DNA of 64,000 bases from Nocardioides solisilvae (GTDB lineage: Bacteria; Actinomycetota; Actinomycetes; Propionibacteriales; Nocardioidaceae). The stretch is from contig NZ_QHKX01000001.1 in assembly GCF_003194625.1 (NCBI RefSeq), forward strand, positions 1,194,392-1,258,391, read 5' to 3'. Position 1 is the first letter of the stretch; each line of letters opens with the position of its first letter. The notes under the pieces were generated by a model. It was not told the origin of the DNA. It made no database searches and worked only from the letters and a program-made list of their open reading frames with translations. The translations under genes and the position numbers were made by a program. Shown here piece by piece: positions 35,697-44,035 of the stretch.

Positions 35697-36889
35697 GCAT
35701 CGACACCGAGATCGAGGGATCGCCCGCCTCGTTGAGGGCGACGGGCGGCTGGTTGAGGGACGACGTCGCCGCGACCCTGGACGACGGCGTCGACCACCTC
35801 CTGCACGTCGGGAGGCAGGCCGAGGCCGCCTGGGAGGGTCAGGCGGGGGAGGCCTTCTCCGGGACGGTCCGCACCCTGGCAGCCCCCGTCGACTCCGCGC
35901 AGGCGAAGATCGGCGGGGTCGGGGACTCCCTGCTCGCCTACGCCGACAGGTTGGAGAGCCTCCAGTCGCGGATGGCGGCCGAGCGGGAGAGGGCGCGGGC
36001 TGCCGGGCTGACCGTCAGCGGGTACGTGGTCGAGTCGCCCGGTCCCGGGCCCGGCCGACCGCCGACCCCACCCGCGAACGCGCGTCCAGGGGAGCTCGCG
36101 GCGTTCGACCAGGCGGTGGCGGCACACGACGAGCACGTGGCCCTGGTGCAGGCCTACGAAGACATCCGTGCCCGGGTGCGGGAGATCCGGGAGGACGAGG
36201 AGGCGGCGGTCCGGACCGTCTGGGACGTGGAGCGGGATCTCACCGCGACCCAGTGGGGGATGGCGCTGGGCGACGCGCTCAGCACCGTCGCGGCGAAGAC
36301 GGCCGGCGCCCGGCTCCGCGGCGTGATGGGCAAGGCTCTGCTGTGGCAGCAGCGCGCCCACGACAGCCTCGACGCCCTGCTGGCCAGCGAGAAGGAGCTG
36401 CAGAAGTACGCCCAGGCCCACGCCGAGGCGGTGGAACGCGGTCGCGCCAACGCGGCCAGCGCGGCGGACGACGTCGCGCAGGCCTCGAGGTGGGCCGAGA
36501 CGACCAAGCGCGTCGGGGCGGGCCTGGGGGCCGCCTTCTTCCTCGGAGGGGTCGCCTACGACATGACCCGTGAGGGCGACGCCCGCGAAGGGCTCGGCCA
36601 GGCCGTCGCCTCCAACGGGGGGAGCATGGTCGCCTCGATGGTCGCGGGCGGGGCGGTGGGGACCGCGTTCGGCGGCCCCGTCGGGACGGTCGCCGGGGTG
36701 GTGGTCGGCTTCGGGGTCGGCGTCTTCACCTCGGGGATGATCGACGGGCTGTGGAAGTACGACGGGGACCTCTCGGACGCCCTCAAGGCGGGCGCGGACG
36801 CCTTGCTCGACACGGGTGCCCAGGTGGTCGGGGGCCTGACGGACGTGGGAGGTGCGGTCGTTGACGGAATCAGCGGTTGGCTCGACTGA
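35693..36889 (+). CDS. Candidate type VII effector with WXG-like N-terminus and glycine-zipper C-terminus
   Basis: 398-residue protein. Residues about 1-100 form a WXG100-like helical hairpin (AAWEGQAGEAFSGTVRTLA). A Pro-rich linker (GPGPGRPPTPPANARPG) and coiled-coil helices follow. From about residue 280 comes a hydrophobic, small-residue-rich region (GAGLGAAFFLGGVAYD, then GGAVGTAFGGPVGTVAGVVVG) with Gly-zipper spacing that can insert into membranes. No enzyme motif is visible. It resembles membrane-depolarising LXG toxins in design, by analogy only. A membrane protein gene overlaps its 3' end. It could instead be a structural ESX substrate. Confidence 0.7.
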   Translation: MSIDTEIEGSPASLRATGGWLRDDVAATLDDGVDHLLHVGRQAEAAWEGQAGEAFSGTVRTLAAPVDSAQAKIGGVGDSLLAYADRLESLQSRMAAERERARAAGLTVSGYVVESPGPGPGRPPTPPANARPGELAAFDQAVAAHDEHVALVQAYEDIRARVREIREDEEAAVRTVWDVERDLTATQWGMALGDALSTVAAKTAGARLRGVMGKALLWQQRAHDSLDALLASEKELQKYAQAHAEAVERGRANAASAADDVAQASRWAETTKRVGAGLGAAFFLGGVAYDMTREGDAREGLGQAVASNGGSMVASMVAGGAVGTAFGGPVGTVAGVVVGFGVGVFTSGMIDGLWKYDGDLSDALKAGADALLDTGAQVVGGLTDVGGAVVDGISGWLD

Positions 36890-37715
36890 CGAGTTCCGTG
36901 TGCGACCGAAGGGTGACCTGCGGCGGTGGCGAGAGCGCATCGCGGTGTGGCTGGGCATCCCGGTGCTCCTGGCGACGGGACTCCTGATGCTCGGGGCCGC
37001 CGTCGCCTTCTTCGACGGGGGCGACGACGCCAAGGGCTGGACGACCCTGAGCTGGGGTCTCATGCTCGTCGCGATGGCGGAGAACGCGCGGCGGCGCGAG
37101 GTGCAGATCCGACGGTTCGTCCGGACCCCTCCGCGCCCGCGCCTGGAGACGGACCAGGCTCACCGGGCCGTCCTCGTGGTGCCCTACGACGAGAGGCTGG
37201 CGCACCTGTCGGGGTGGGCGGCGGTTCCCCTCGCCGGCGCGCTGGGGGTCGGAGGACTCGTCCTGGCGGCCACCGGACGCCCGGCAGGCGCCGCCGTGTG
37301 CCTCGCGCTCGCCTGGTACCTCTGGATGGTGGGGCGACCCTTCCAGGCGGCCGACCTGGCGGGCGGGGTCTCGTTCTCGGCCGACGCCCTCGCCTTCCGC
37401 CGCGACGGCGTCTCCTGGAGCGTCCCGTGGTCCGACGTCGGCATGGGCTGGGTCCACGGCCCCTACGTGCATGTCCAGCTGGCCGGGGACAGACGTGTCC
37501 GGCCTAAGCGCACTCTCGTGGCCGGACGCTTCCGCGGCCGGGCGACCATCGCGGGGCAACCGCTGCTCGACGAGCGGTGGCTGGGGGCCGACGCGGAGAC
37601 GCTGTGCCGGTTGGTCAACCGCGCCGTCAAGGACCAGCGGTTCCGCCAGGCCCTGGGGTCCGCCGAGATGCTGGCCGCCGTCGGCGGCGGTTCCGCGGGC
37701 GTGACGTCCGGGTGA
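36852..37715 (+). CDS. Multi-pass membrane protein, possible immunity partner
   Basis: 287-residue protein with four predicted helices in two hairpins (IAVWLGIPVLLATGLLMLG, then a second; and AAVPLAGALGVGGLVLAATG, then AGAAVCLALAWYLWMVG), followed by a soluble PH-like beta domain (SFSADALAFRRDGVSWSVPW). GTG 36852 overlaps the effector gene by 38 bases; GTG 36899 is an alternative that starts downstream of the overlap. Tight coupling to a glycine-zipper protein suggests an immunity membrane protein that blocks insertion, but I do not recognise the family. Confidence 0.6.
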   Translation: MRSLTESAVGSTDEFRVRPKGDLRRWRERIAVWLGIPVLLATGLLMLGAAVAFFDGGDDAKGWTTLSWGLMLVAMAENARRREVQIRRFVRTPPRPRLETDQAHRAVLVVPYDERLAHLSGWAAVPLAGALGVGGLVLAATGRPAGAAVCLALAWYLWMVGRPFQAADLAGGVSFSADALAFRRDGVSWSVPWSDVGMGWVHGPYVHVQLAGDRRVRPKRTLVAGRFRGRATIAGQPLLDERWLGADAETLCRLVNRAVKDQRFRQALGSAEMLAAVGGGSAGVTSG

Positions 37716-37852
37716 GCGCGCTGTCCGGGGACGACCCCCTCGCCCGTCCGCCGACCGGGAATTTGCCGTGACACAGGTTTGGATCCGCCCGGGTGTGGTC
37801 ATGTTCTGCTCGGTGGGCGACGTGGCCACCGGGGGAAGACGGGGGAGAAGCA

Positions 37853-38278
37853 ATGCCGAGCATCGTCGTCACACCTGACGTCATCACGCGGGAGATCCGT
37901 GACTGGCGCAAGGTGGTCAGGCTGATGAAGGAGACCGAGAAGGCGTTCGCGCAGGCCAGTCCTGCGGTCCTGCCGCCGAGCGTGCAGGAGGTCGGCGCCT
38001 CGTTCGTGCAGGCCTGGGCCGGCTTCGCGCAGGAGTCGGCAGAGGACGCCGACGACGTCGTGACCGCGCTCGAGGAGACGCTGCGCGACATGACCGCAAC
38101 CGACGAGCAGCGGGCCCAGCAGTTCACCGGCCTCATCGGCTGCGGTCCGGGCGAGACCTTCTTCACCCCGCCGGTCGTCTGCGAGGGCGATCCTGCGCCG
38201 CCCGACCTGGAGCAGCCGACCGCCGAGGGCGGCCCCGCCGCCGACCGCCTCGCCCAGCGCCTGGGAGGCCAGCCGTGA
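37853..38278 (+). CDS. Small helical WXG100-like partner protein, module 2
   Basis: 141-residue protein. The helical part (residues about 10-85, with VGASFVQAWAGFAQESAEDAD carrying a W-x-G and DMTATDEQRAQQF) resembles the 102-residue protein at 41934, which has AAGSFLAAWRGYAGES and DITSTDRSQADTY at matching places. A Pro-rich tail follows. ATG 37853 has GGGGGAGAAG upstream. It overlaps the next gene by 4 bases. Confidence 0.75.
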   Translation: MPSIVVTPDVITREIRDWRKVVRLMKETEKAFAQASPAVLPPSVQEVGASFVQAWAGFAQESAEDADDVVTALEETLRDMTATDEQRAQQFTGLIGCGPGETFFTPPVVCEGDPAPPDLEQPTAEGGPAADRLAQRLGGQP

Positions 38279-39198
38279 CTGCGACCACGACCGTCGTCAT
38301 CAACCTGCCGGCCTCGGAGCCCGTCACCCTCTTCAAGCCCGAGGGCGACCCCGGCGGCATCGACCAGCTCGCCACGATCGTGCTCGAGGCGGCGGGCCGG
38401 TACGACGAGTACTCCGACGAGTCCGCCCAGTTCCACCGGACCCAGGGGTGGCTCGGCGACAGCGGCGAGAAGTACGTCAAGCGCGCCAAGCGGGTGGCCC
38501 TCAAGGCCGGGCGCATGCGCAACACCCTCAAGCGGACGGGGCGAGCCGTGCTCGCCTGCGCCGACCGGCTGCGCGGCCACCAGCGCACCTACGAGGAGCA
38601 CGTCGACCGCAAGCGCCACCTCGACCGTCGGCTCGAGGCCCTCACGGCCGAGATCGCCGCCGCCACCAACATCACCATCGACCAGGGCAAGGCGCTCCAG
38701 GAGCGGGCCGACGACCTGGCCGTCAAGTACAAGAGCCTCGTCGAGGACGACCGGGCCCTCGCGCGGGTGGCCCGCAGCAACGAGCGGCTGCTCGCCGAGA
38801 CGCTCGAGTCCGCCAACGAGCGCGACGAGGTCACCGACAGCAGCGGCGGTCGGCCGGAGACCGCGCTCCGCGCGATGCAGAAGCCGGGCTCGCCGATGAG
38901 CGGCGAGGCCACGCCCGAGCAGGTGCGGGCGTGGTGGAAGGAGCTCAGCAACGAGGAGCGCCGCGCGGTCATCGCGTCCTACTCCCACAAGATCGCCTCC
39001 ACCGAGGGGATCCCGGCCGAGGCCCGCGAGCGTGCCGACCGGGTCCGCGACGAGGAGGTCATCATCCGGCTCAAGGAGAAGGCCGCCGACGGGACGATCA
39101 CCGGCGAGGAGGCCGACCGCCTGACCAAGCTCCAGCGCGAGGCCGACCTGGAGGCCCGGGAGCGCCAGGGCGACAAGGGCGACAAGGACCGCGACTGA
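38275..39198 (+). CDS. WXG-like protein paralogous to the hydrolase N-terminus, module 2
   Basis: 307-residue cytoplasmic-type protein: a WXG-like N-terminal helical domain (TQGWLGDSGEKYVKRAKRVA), long coiled-coil helices, and a terminal region MQKPGSPMSGEATPEQVRAWW. This last part aligns with MAKPGAPGPSSSPEQVHDWWEG in the 598-residue hydrolase at 42239, followed in both by a similar RAVIASYSHKIAS / EAVTSAYPELIGS stretch. The chain stops where the other protein's hydrolase domain would begin. It may be a hydrolase-less paralogue or partner. GTG 38275 is coupled to the preceding stop. Confidence 0.75.
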   Translation: MTATTTVVINLPASEPVTLFKPEGDPGGIDQLATIVLEAAGRYDEYSDESAQFHRTQGWLGDSGEKYVKRAKRVALKAGRMRNTLKRTGRAVLACADRLRGHQRTYEEHVDRKRHLDRRLEALTAEIAAATNITIDQGKALQERADDLAVKYKSLVEDDRALARVARSNERLLAETLESANERDEVTDSSGGRPETALRAMQKPGSPMSGEATPEQVRAWWKELSNEERRAVIASYSHKIASTEGIPAEARERADRVRDEEVIIRLKEKAADGTITGEEADRLTKLQREADLEARERQGDKGDKDRD

Positions 39199-39231
39199 CG
39201 GACCGCACCCGGCCGCGGCGCGACGCCGGGG

Positions 39232-40815
39232 TCAGCGACCTCCGCGCCGCGGCCCGGGCACCTTCCCGAAGCTGCGGTTGCAGGCCTCTCCGGCGCAGCG
39301 CATCAGCCGGGTGGCGCGGCGGTCGAGCTCGGCTGCCGTACGCCGGTAGTGAGGCGCGCGGGCGACGTTGCGCATCTCCCACGGGTCGCGGACCCGGTCG
39401 AAGAGGAGCCGCTCGCCGGTGTTGACGTCGCGGGCCCAGGTGTAGCGGTCGGTGCGCACGCCACGCAGCCCCCAGCCCTTCCAGCGCAGCCGGCGGTCCT
39501 TGCGGGGGTTGTACTTGTCGCCGGTCTGGATCAGCGTCGTGTCGCGCCACGGCTGCTCGCCGCCCAGGAGCGTACGGCGGAAGGAGGCGCCGTCGACCTT
39601 CTTGCGGGGGTCGACGTCCCCGAGGTCGGCCATCGTGACGACGAGGTCGACGAGCGTGACGGGCAGGTCGGAGCGGGCGCCGGAGGGGACGCCCGGGCCG
39701 GTCGCCACCAGCGGCACCCGCAGGGACTCGTCGACCAGGTTGTTCTTCTTGCGCAGCCGCCGCTCGCCGATGCTGAACCCGTTGTCGGAGGTGAAGAAGA
39801 CGTAGGTGTTGTCGGCCTCGCCGGCGTCGTCGAGCTCGGCGAACATGCTGGCCACTGCGTCGTCCACCGACCGCAGCGAGCGCACCCGCGCCTCCCACTT
39901 CTTCTGCACCGCCGCCCGGCGGATCTTCTTCGTGCGCATCTTGCGGGGCAGGCCGCCCTTGGTCTTGCGGTTGAACGACCTGGCCTTGATCATCGGCGCG
40001 GTCTCGTCGATCTCGAGGTCGGCGTACTTCGCCGAGGGCGGCGCGTCGGTCAGGCCCTGCGGCCCGTACTGCTGCCGCTCGTGGGGGGCGATGTGGTTGG
40101 AGAGCAGCATGAACGGCCGGTCGGCTGCGGCCATCTTGCGGATCGCGTCGTTGGTCTTCTCCTCGATCCGGTGGGTCACGTAGTCGTCGCGCCACACCTC
40201 CGCGCCGAAGAACTGGAAGCGGTAGTAGTCGGTCGGGTTGCCGGTGATCGGCTCCCACACGTGCCACCCCGGGTCGCGGGGGCTGTCGTGCTCGTAGCCG
40301 TTGGCGTGCTTGCCGATGAAGCCGGTGTTGTAGCCCTGCTCGGCGAACCACGTGCCGAGGGTGTTCCTCGTCTTGATCCGGTGGTAGCCGCCGTACCGCG
40401 ACTCGTTGTGGAGCACGCCGTTGTTCTGGGCGTACTGCCCCGTCAGGATCATCGCGCGGGCCGGGCAGCAGAGCGGGTGCGGGGAGATGGCCTCGGTGAA
40501 GTCGAGGCCGCGCTCGCGCATCAGCGCCTTGGTCCTGGGCATCTGGTCGAGCTCGTCGGCGCGCATGTCGTCGGTGAGCACCATGATGATGTTGGGCCGG
40601 TCGTCGCCGCCGTCGCCGTCCTCCAGGCGGGAGGAGTCCACGGTGGCGTAGGGGAGCGCGTCGCCCTCGTCGTCGTAGGTGAGGTACGACGGGCCGCCCG
40701 TCTCGGGTCCGGACGGCTCGGACGCCGACGCGCAGCCGGCCGTGCTGGTGAGCAGGAGCGACGCGCAGAGCGACGTCGTGAGGGAGTGCCGCAGACCCCG
40801 AGCAAGCAGACGCAT
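39232..40815 (-). CDS. Sulfatase-family lipoprotein
   Basis: 527-residue secreted sulfatase of the alkaline-phosphatase superfamily. The signal peptide ends in the lipobox TAGC (Cys 28). The metal motif NIIMVLTDDMRADEL and the active-site CCPARAMILTG (formylglycine-forming C-x-P-A-R) are intact, as is FFTSDNGFSIGE. It therefore hydrolyses sulfate esters outside the cell after Cys modification by a formylglycine-generating enzyme that is not in this window. ATG 40815 is chosen for the signal peptide. It is transcribed against the type VII modules and looks unrelated to them. Confidence 0.93.
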   Translation of the reverse strand: MRLLARGLRHSLTTSLCASLLLTSTAGCASASEPSGPETGGPSYLTYDDEGDALPYATVDSSRLEDGDGGDDRPNIIMVLTDDMRADELDQMPRTKALMRERGLDFTEAISPHPLCCPARAMILTGQYAQNNGVLHNESRYGGYHRIKTRNTLGTWFAEQGYNTGFIGKHANGYEHDSPRDPGWHVWEPITGNPTDYYRFQFFGAEVWRDDYVTHRIEEKTNDAIRKMAAADRPFMLLSNHIAPHERQQYGPQGLTDAPPSAKYADLEIDETAPMIKARSFNRKTKGGLPRKMRTKKIRRAAVQKKWEARVRSLRSVDDAVASMFAELDDAGEADNTYVFFTSDNGFSIGERRLRKKNNLVDESLRVPLVATGPGVPSGARSDLPVTLVDLVVTMADLGDVDPRKKVDGASFRRTLLGGEQPWRDTTLIQTGDKYNPRKDRRLRWKGWGLRGVRTDRYTWARDVNTGERLLFDRVRDPWEMRNVARAPHYRRTAAELDRRATRLMRCAGEACNRSFGKVPGPRRGGR

Positions 40816-40934
40816 GGGGGCGATCCTCTCATCGCTGCCCCGTGCCGGAGGTCGGGACGCCCCGACGGCCGGTGGAGCCAGATTTCCCGTACTTCGGGTA
40901 TGCCCTCGACGGGTCGCGCTCACTAGCGTGGGGC

Positions 40935-40958
40935 CGCGCCCCGGTCGACCGGGGCGCG
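40935..40958. repeat. Perfect 24-bp palindrome upstream of a small ORF
   Basis: CGCGCCCCGGTC followed immediately by its reverse complement GACCGGGGCGCG. It lies between the sulfatase start and the 34-residue ORF. It may be a regulator binding site or a terminator-like hairpin. Confidence 0.7.
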
Positions 40959-40994
40959 CACACCGTCTCGGGCTGACGTTGCAGGGGGACCCCC

Positions 40995-41099
40995 ATGAAC
41001 AGCCTCTTCCGGAAGTGGCGCCGTACCGTCACCTGCCGCCGCAAGTACGGCGACCGGTGCCCCCACCTGGAGCGCCACTCGCGCCGCGCGCGCGTCTGA
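40995..41099 (+). CDS. Possible small basic protein
   Basis: 34-residue ORF, MNSLFRKWRRTVTCRRKY at the start, with two Cys residues (TCRRK and DRCPH) and about one third Arg/Lys. CAGGGGGA lies 7 bases before ATG 40995. It is below the usual ORF cutoff and has no recognised family; coding status is uncertain. A strong palindrome precedes it and a repeat array starts 2 bases after its stop. Confidence 0.4.
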   Translation: MNSLFRKWRRTVTCRRKYGDRCPHLERHSRRARV

Positions 41100-41100
41100 G

Positions 41101-41270
41101 GGTCGAGGAGGCGCGCCAGCGCCGCTCGTCCGGGGGTTGAGGAGGCGCGCCAGCGCCGCTCGTCCGGGGGTTGAGGAGGCGCGCCAGCGCCGTCTCGAAA
41201 CCCCCTCAGCGCCCCACCGCCGCTCGGCCCGGGGGTTGAGGAGGCGCGCCAGCGCCGTCTCGAAACCCCC
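41101..41270. repeat. Array of four GAGGCGCGCCAGCGCCG repeat units
   Basis: Two full 40-bp units (41166-41205 and 41231-41270) begin GGGGGTTGAGGAGGCGCGCC and end CTCGAAACCCCC, so their ends are inverted repeats. Two partial units precede them at 41101 and 41132, sharing GAGGAGGCGCGCCAGCGCCG. The array is intergenic between the small ORF and the 190-residue gene. The next 94 bases to 41364 show nothing else. Confidence 0.9.
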
Positions 41271-41364
41271 TCGCCGCCCACAACCCCCCACACCCGGCAG
41301 GTTCTCCACAACAGGTCGTCCAGACCCTGTTTGACCAGGGCCTCGACGGGGCAGTCTTGTCCCC

Positions 41365-41937
41365 GTGACTGAGCAGCAGCGACCCCGGGGCGACCACGGC
41401 GCCCGTGCCCGCGAGGTGGTCGCGCGCGACCCGTTCTGGTCGGTGGTGCGGCGCCGCCACCCCGACGTCGAGATCGTGGTGCTCCCGCCGGAGCCGGAGA
41501 CCGCCACCCCGGCGGGGCTTCCGCTGGCCGACCCGGCCGCCGTCGCCGCCCGGGAGGACTCCGACGTCCGGCGCCGGTGGGTGCGGCTGGTCGGCGACCT
41601 GGGCGACGTGCACGCCGACTGGCAGGCCCGCTGGGTGCCCGGCGGCGCGCCCGACCGGGTGCGTCGCGAGACGACCCTGACCGTCGACGGGGCCGACCCG
41701 GTCGTCGCGGTCGCCCGCCTGGAGTCGGCCGCGGCGGCGCTGCGCGAGGACGGCTGGCACGTGCTGGCCCCGGCCACGGGGCTGCCGCGGGTGATGGCGG
41801 GTCGCGACGGCGAGCTCGGCCGCGCCGAGCTGCAGCTGGTCCTCGTCCCCGACGCGGGCCGGCTGGTGCTGCGGGTGCGCAGCGTCGACCACGCGGTCGG
41901 CGACCGGGTGGCCCACGAGCTGGCGGTGGCGTCGTGA
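41365..41937 (+). CDS. Hypothetical protein at the head of module 3
   Basis: 190-residue soluble protein that I do not recognise. It has a basic N-terminal region, a Pro-rich linker, and a C-terminal half ASAAAALREDGW-like (VARLESAAAALREDGWHVL, then a beta pair QLVLVPDAGRLVLRVRS). This half resembles the two lipoproteins at the end of the module (AAAEALESDGWEI, then a similar beta pair), so all three may share a domain. GTG 41365 is the start; its stop overlaps the next gene by 4 bases. Confidence 0.65.
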   Translation: MTEQQRPRGDHGARAREVVARDPFWSVVRRRHPDVEIVVLPPEPETATPAGLPLADPAAVAAREDSDVRRRWVRLVGDLGDVHADWQARWVPGGAPDRVRRETTLTVDGADPVVAVARLESAAAALREDGWHVLAPATGLPRVMAGRDGELGRAELQLVLVPDAGRLVLRVRSVDHAVGDRVAHELAVAS

Positions 41938-42242
41938 GCGACTTCCAGGTGCAGCCGATCCTCCTCCGCAACGCGGTCACCCGCTGGGAGGAGCAGGAGA
42001 CGCTGATGACGCAGGCCGTCAGCGAGCTGGGCTCGGCGTCGACCGACGGGCTCGCGCCGAGCATCCGCGCGGCGGCCGGCTCGTTCCTGGCGGCGTGGCG
42101 GGGCTACGCGGGGGAGTCGAAGGCGATCGCGGAGGGCTTCACGCAGGCCCTGAACGACTCCTTGGAGGACATCACCTCCACCGACCGCTCGCAGGCCGAC
42201 ACCTACGGCCAGCTCGACGGCCGCCTGGGGCCCGCCACGTGA
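41934..42242 (+). CDS. Small helical WXG100-like protein, module 3
   Basis: 102-residue helical protein with a W-x-G turn (AAWRGYAGES), resembling the module-2 partner at 37853 in length and motif order. It fits a WXG100-like ESX substrate or co-secreted partner. GTG 41934 and its stop each overlap a neighbour by 4 bases, so the module is one translationally coupled unit. Confidence 0.78.
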   Translation: MSDFQVQPILLRNAVTRWEEQETLMTQAVSELGSASTDGLAPSIRAAAGSFLAAWRGYAGESKAIAEGFTQALNDSLEDITSTDRSQADTYGQLDGRLGPAT

Positions 42243-44035
42243 GCGCCGTCATCGAGGTCCCCTCCGAGGTCCCGGCGATCGAGCGGCCCGAGGGCAACCC
42301 CGCCGCGGCGGACTCCCTGGCCGAGGCGCTCTACACGACCGCCGCGCGGTACGAGGAGTTCGGCGACAACGCGGCGTCCCTGCAGAACTTCGACGGCAGC
42401 TGGCGTGGCGCGGCGTACGCCGCCTACAAGGAGGCCGCCGCCAAGGCGTCGGGGGAGCACTCCTCGATGGCAGCCACGGTCAAGCGGGTCGCCCACGCGG
42501 TCACGTCGTACGCCGACACCCTGCGCGACCTGCGACGGACCCACGAACAGCTGAGCGACCGTCGCACCAACCTCAACGCCCGCACCGCGTCGCTGCTGGA
42601 GGACATCCGGGCCGCCAACGCCTCCGCGGAGGGGATGACGCCCGAGGTCCTCGCCGACCTGCGCAACCGCGGCCGGCACCTGATCCGGCTGGTCGACGAC
42701 CTGGTCACCGACCGGGACGCGTGGGCCTCCCAGGTCCAGGCCGCGGAGGACCTGCTGCGTCGCTCCTTCGAGGCCGGCACCGACCTCGGCGACGCCCTCT
42801 CCGAGCTGGGCGGGGTCAGCGACACCGCGCGCGACGCGATGGCGAAGCCCGGGGCGCCGGGGCCGAGCTCGAGCCCCGAGCAGGTCCACGACTGGTGGGA
42901 GGGGCTGACCGACGCCGAGCGGGAGGCGGTGACCTCCGCCTACCCCGAGCTGATCGGCTCGGCCGACGGCCTCCCGGCCTCGGCGCGCGACGACGCCAAC
43001 CGGGTGCTGCTCGACGGCGACCTGGCCCGCCTGGGCGCCAAGGAGGACGACGGCACCCTCTCCTCGCTCGAGCGCAAGACCCTGGACAACGCGCGGGCCA
43101 CCGAGTCGGCGCTGAAGAACTCCGAGGAGTACCGGGACCCCCTCACCGGGAACCTCACGGGCTCGCAGCTCTGGCTCTACGACCCGTCGGCCTTCGACGG
43201 CGACGGCCGGGTGGCGGTCGCCGTCGGCGACCTCGACACCGCCGACGACGTCGCGGTCTTCACCCCGGGCATCACCACCGACATGAGCAAGGTCGCCAGC
43301 TACACCGGGCAGATGAACAACCTCTACGAGTCGACCCGCTACAACGGCGACGGGTCGAGCGTGGCGGCGATGTTCTGGCTGGGCTACGACGCCCCCGACG
43401 GCGTCACCGACACCGCGACGATGACCGAGGGCCGGGCCGAGGACGGCGGACGCCGGCTGGCCGACGCGATCGACGGGCTGCGGGCCAGCCGCGGCGACGA
43501 CCCGGCCGACCGGGCCCACCTCACCGCCGTGGGTCACAGCTACGGCTCGACCACCACGTCGTACGCGACGGGCAAGTTCGACCTCGACGCCGACGACGTG
43601 GTGCTGGTGGGCAGCCCGGGCGCCGGGCCGTCCGACCACGCCAGCGACTTCAGCGTCGGCCGCGACCACGTCTACGTGGGCCGCGACAGCCGCGACATCG
43701 TCGCGGTGCTCGGCGACGAGGGCTGGGTCGGCAAGGGCGGCCTGGGGCTGGGCACCGACCCGTCGTCGCGGGACTTCGACGCGACCCGCTTCGAGGCGGA
43801 GCGGCCCGACCGCGGCGACATCCGGGGCGCCGGCGACGCGCACTCCAGCTATCTGGCGCACGACTCCGAGTCGCTCTACAACATCGGCCTGATCGTCGAC
43901 GGCCACGGCGACCAGGTCAACGAGGCGGAGCAGTCCTACGACCCGTGGTACGACGCGCCCCGCGACCCCGAGTGGGACCGCGACCCCGCCTCGCCGCGGA
44001 CGCCCGGCCGTTCCGAGACGAGGCCCGAGGAATGA
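42239..44035 (+). CDS. WXG-like N-terminal domain fused to an alpha/beta hydrolase (DUF1023-type)
   Basis: 598-residue protein. Residues about 1-200 are WXG-like helices (NFDGSWRGAAYAAYKEAAAK) and coiled coils. The bridging motif SPEQVHDWWEGLTDAEREA starts near residue 215. An alpha/beta hydrolase domain spans about 320-590, with the nucleophile Ser in AVGHSYGSTT and a likely catalytic His in DAHSSYL near the end. Such proteins accompany ESX loci of actinomycetes and are thought to be secreted lipases or esterases. It is followed by two lipoprotein genes. Confidence 0.85.
   Translation: MSAVIEVPSEVPAIERPEGNPAAADSLAEALYTTAARYEEFGDNAASLQNFDGSWRGAAYAAYKEAAAKASGEHSSMAATVKRVAHAVTSYADTLRDLRRTHEQLSDRRTNLNARTASLLEDIRAANASAEGMTPEVLADLRNRGRHLIRLVDDLVTDRDAWASQVQAAEDLLRRSFEAGTDLGDALSELGGVSDTARDAMAKPGAPGPSSSPEQVHDWWEGLTDAEREAVTSAYPELIGSADGLPASARDDANRVLLDGDLARLGAKEDDGTLSSLERKTLDNARATESALKNSEEYRDPLTGNLTGSQLWLYDPSAFDGDGRVAVAVGDLDTADDVAVFTPGITTDMSKVASYTGQMNNLYESTRYNGDGSSVAAMFWLGYDAPDGVTDTATMTEGRAEDGGRRLADAIDGLRASRGDDPADRAHLTAVGHSYGSTTTSYATGKFDLDADDVVLVGSPGAGPSDHASDFSVGRDHVYVGRDSRDIVAVLGDEGWVGKGGLGLGTDPSSRDFDATRFEAERPDRGDIRGAGDAHSSYLAHDSESLYNIGLIVDGHGDQVNEAEQSYDPWYDAPRDPEWDRDPASPRTPGRSETRPEE

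Noticed and set aside
41101..41270. CRISPR array
   Set aside because: The units are GC-rich dispersed repeats found elsewhere in the window; there are no uniform unique spacers and no cas genes.
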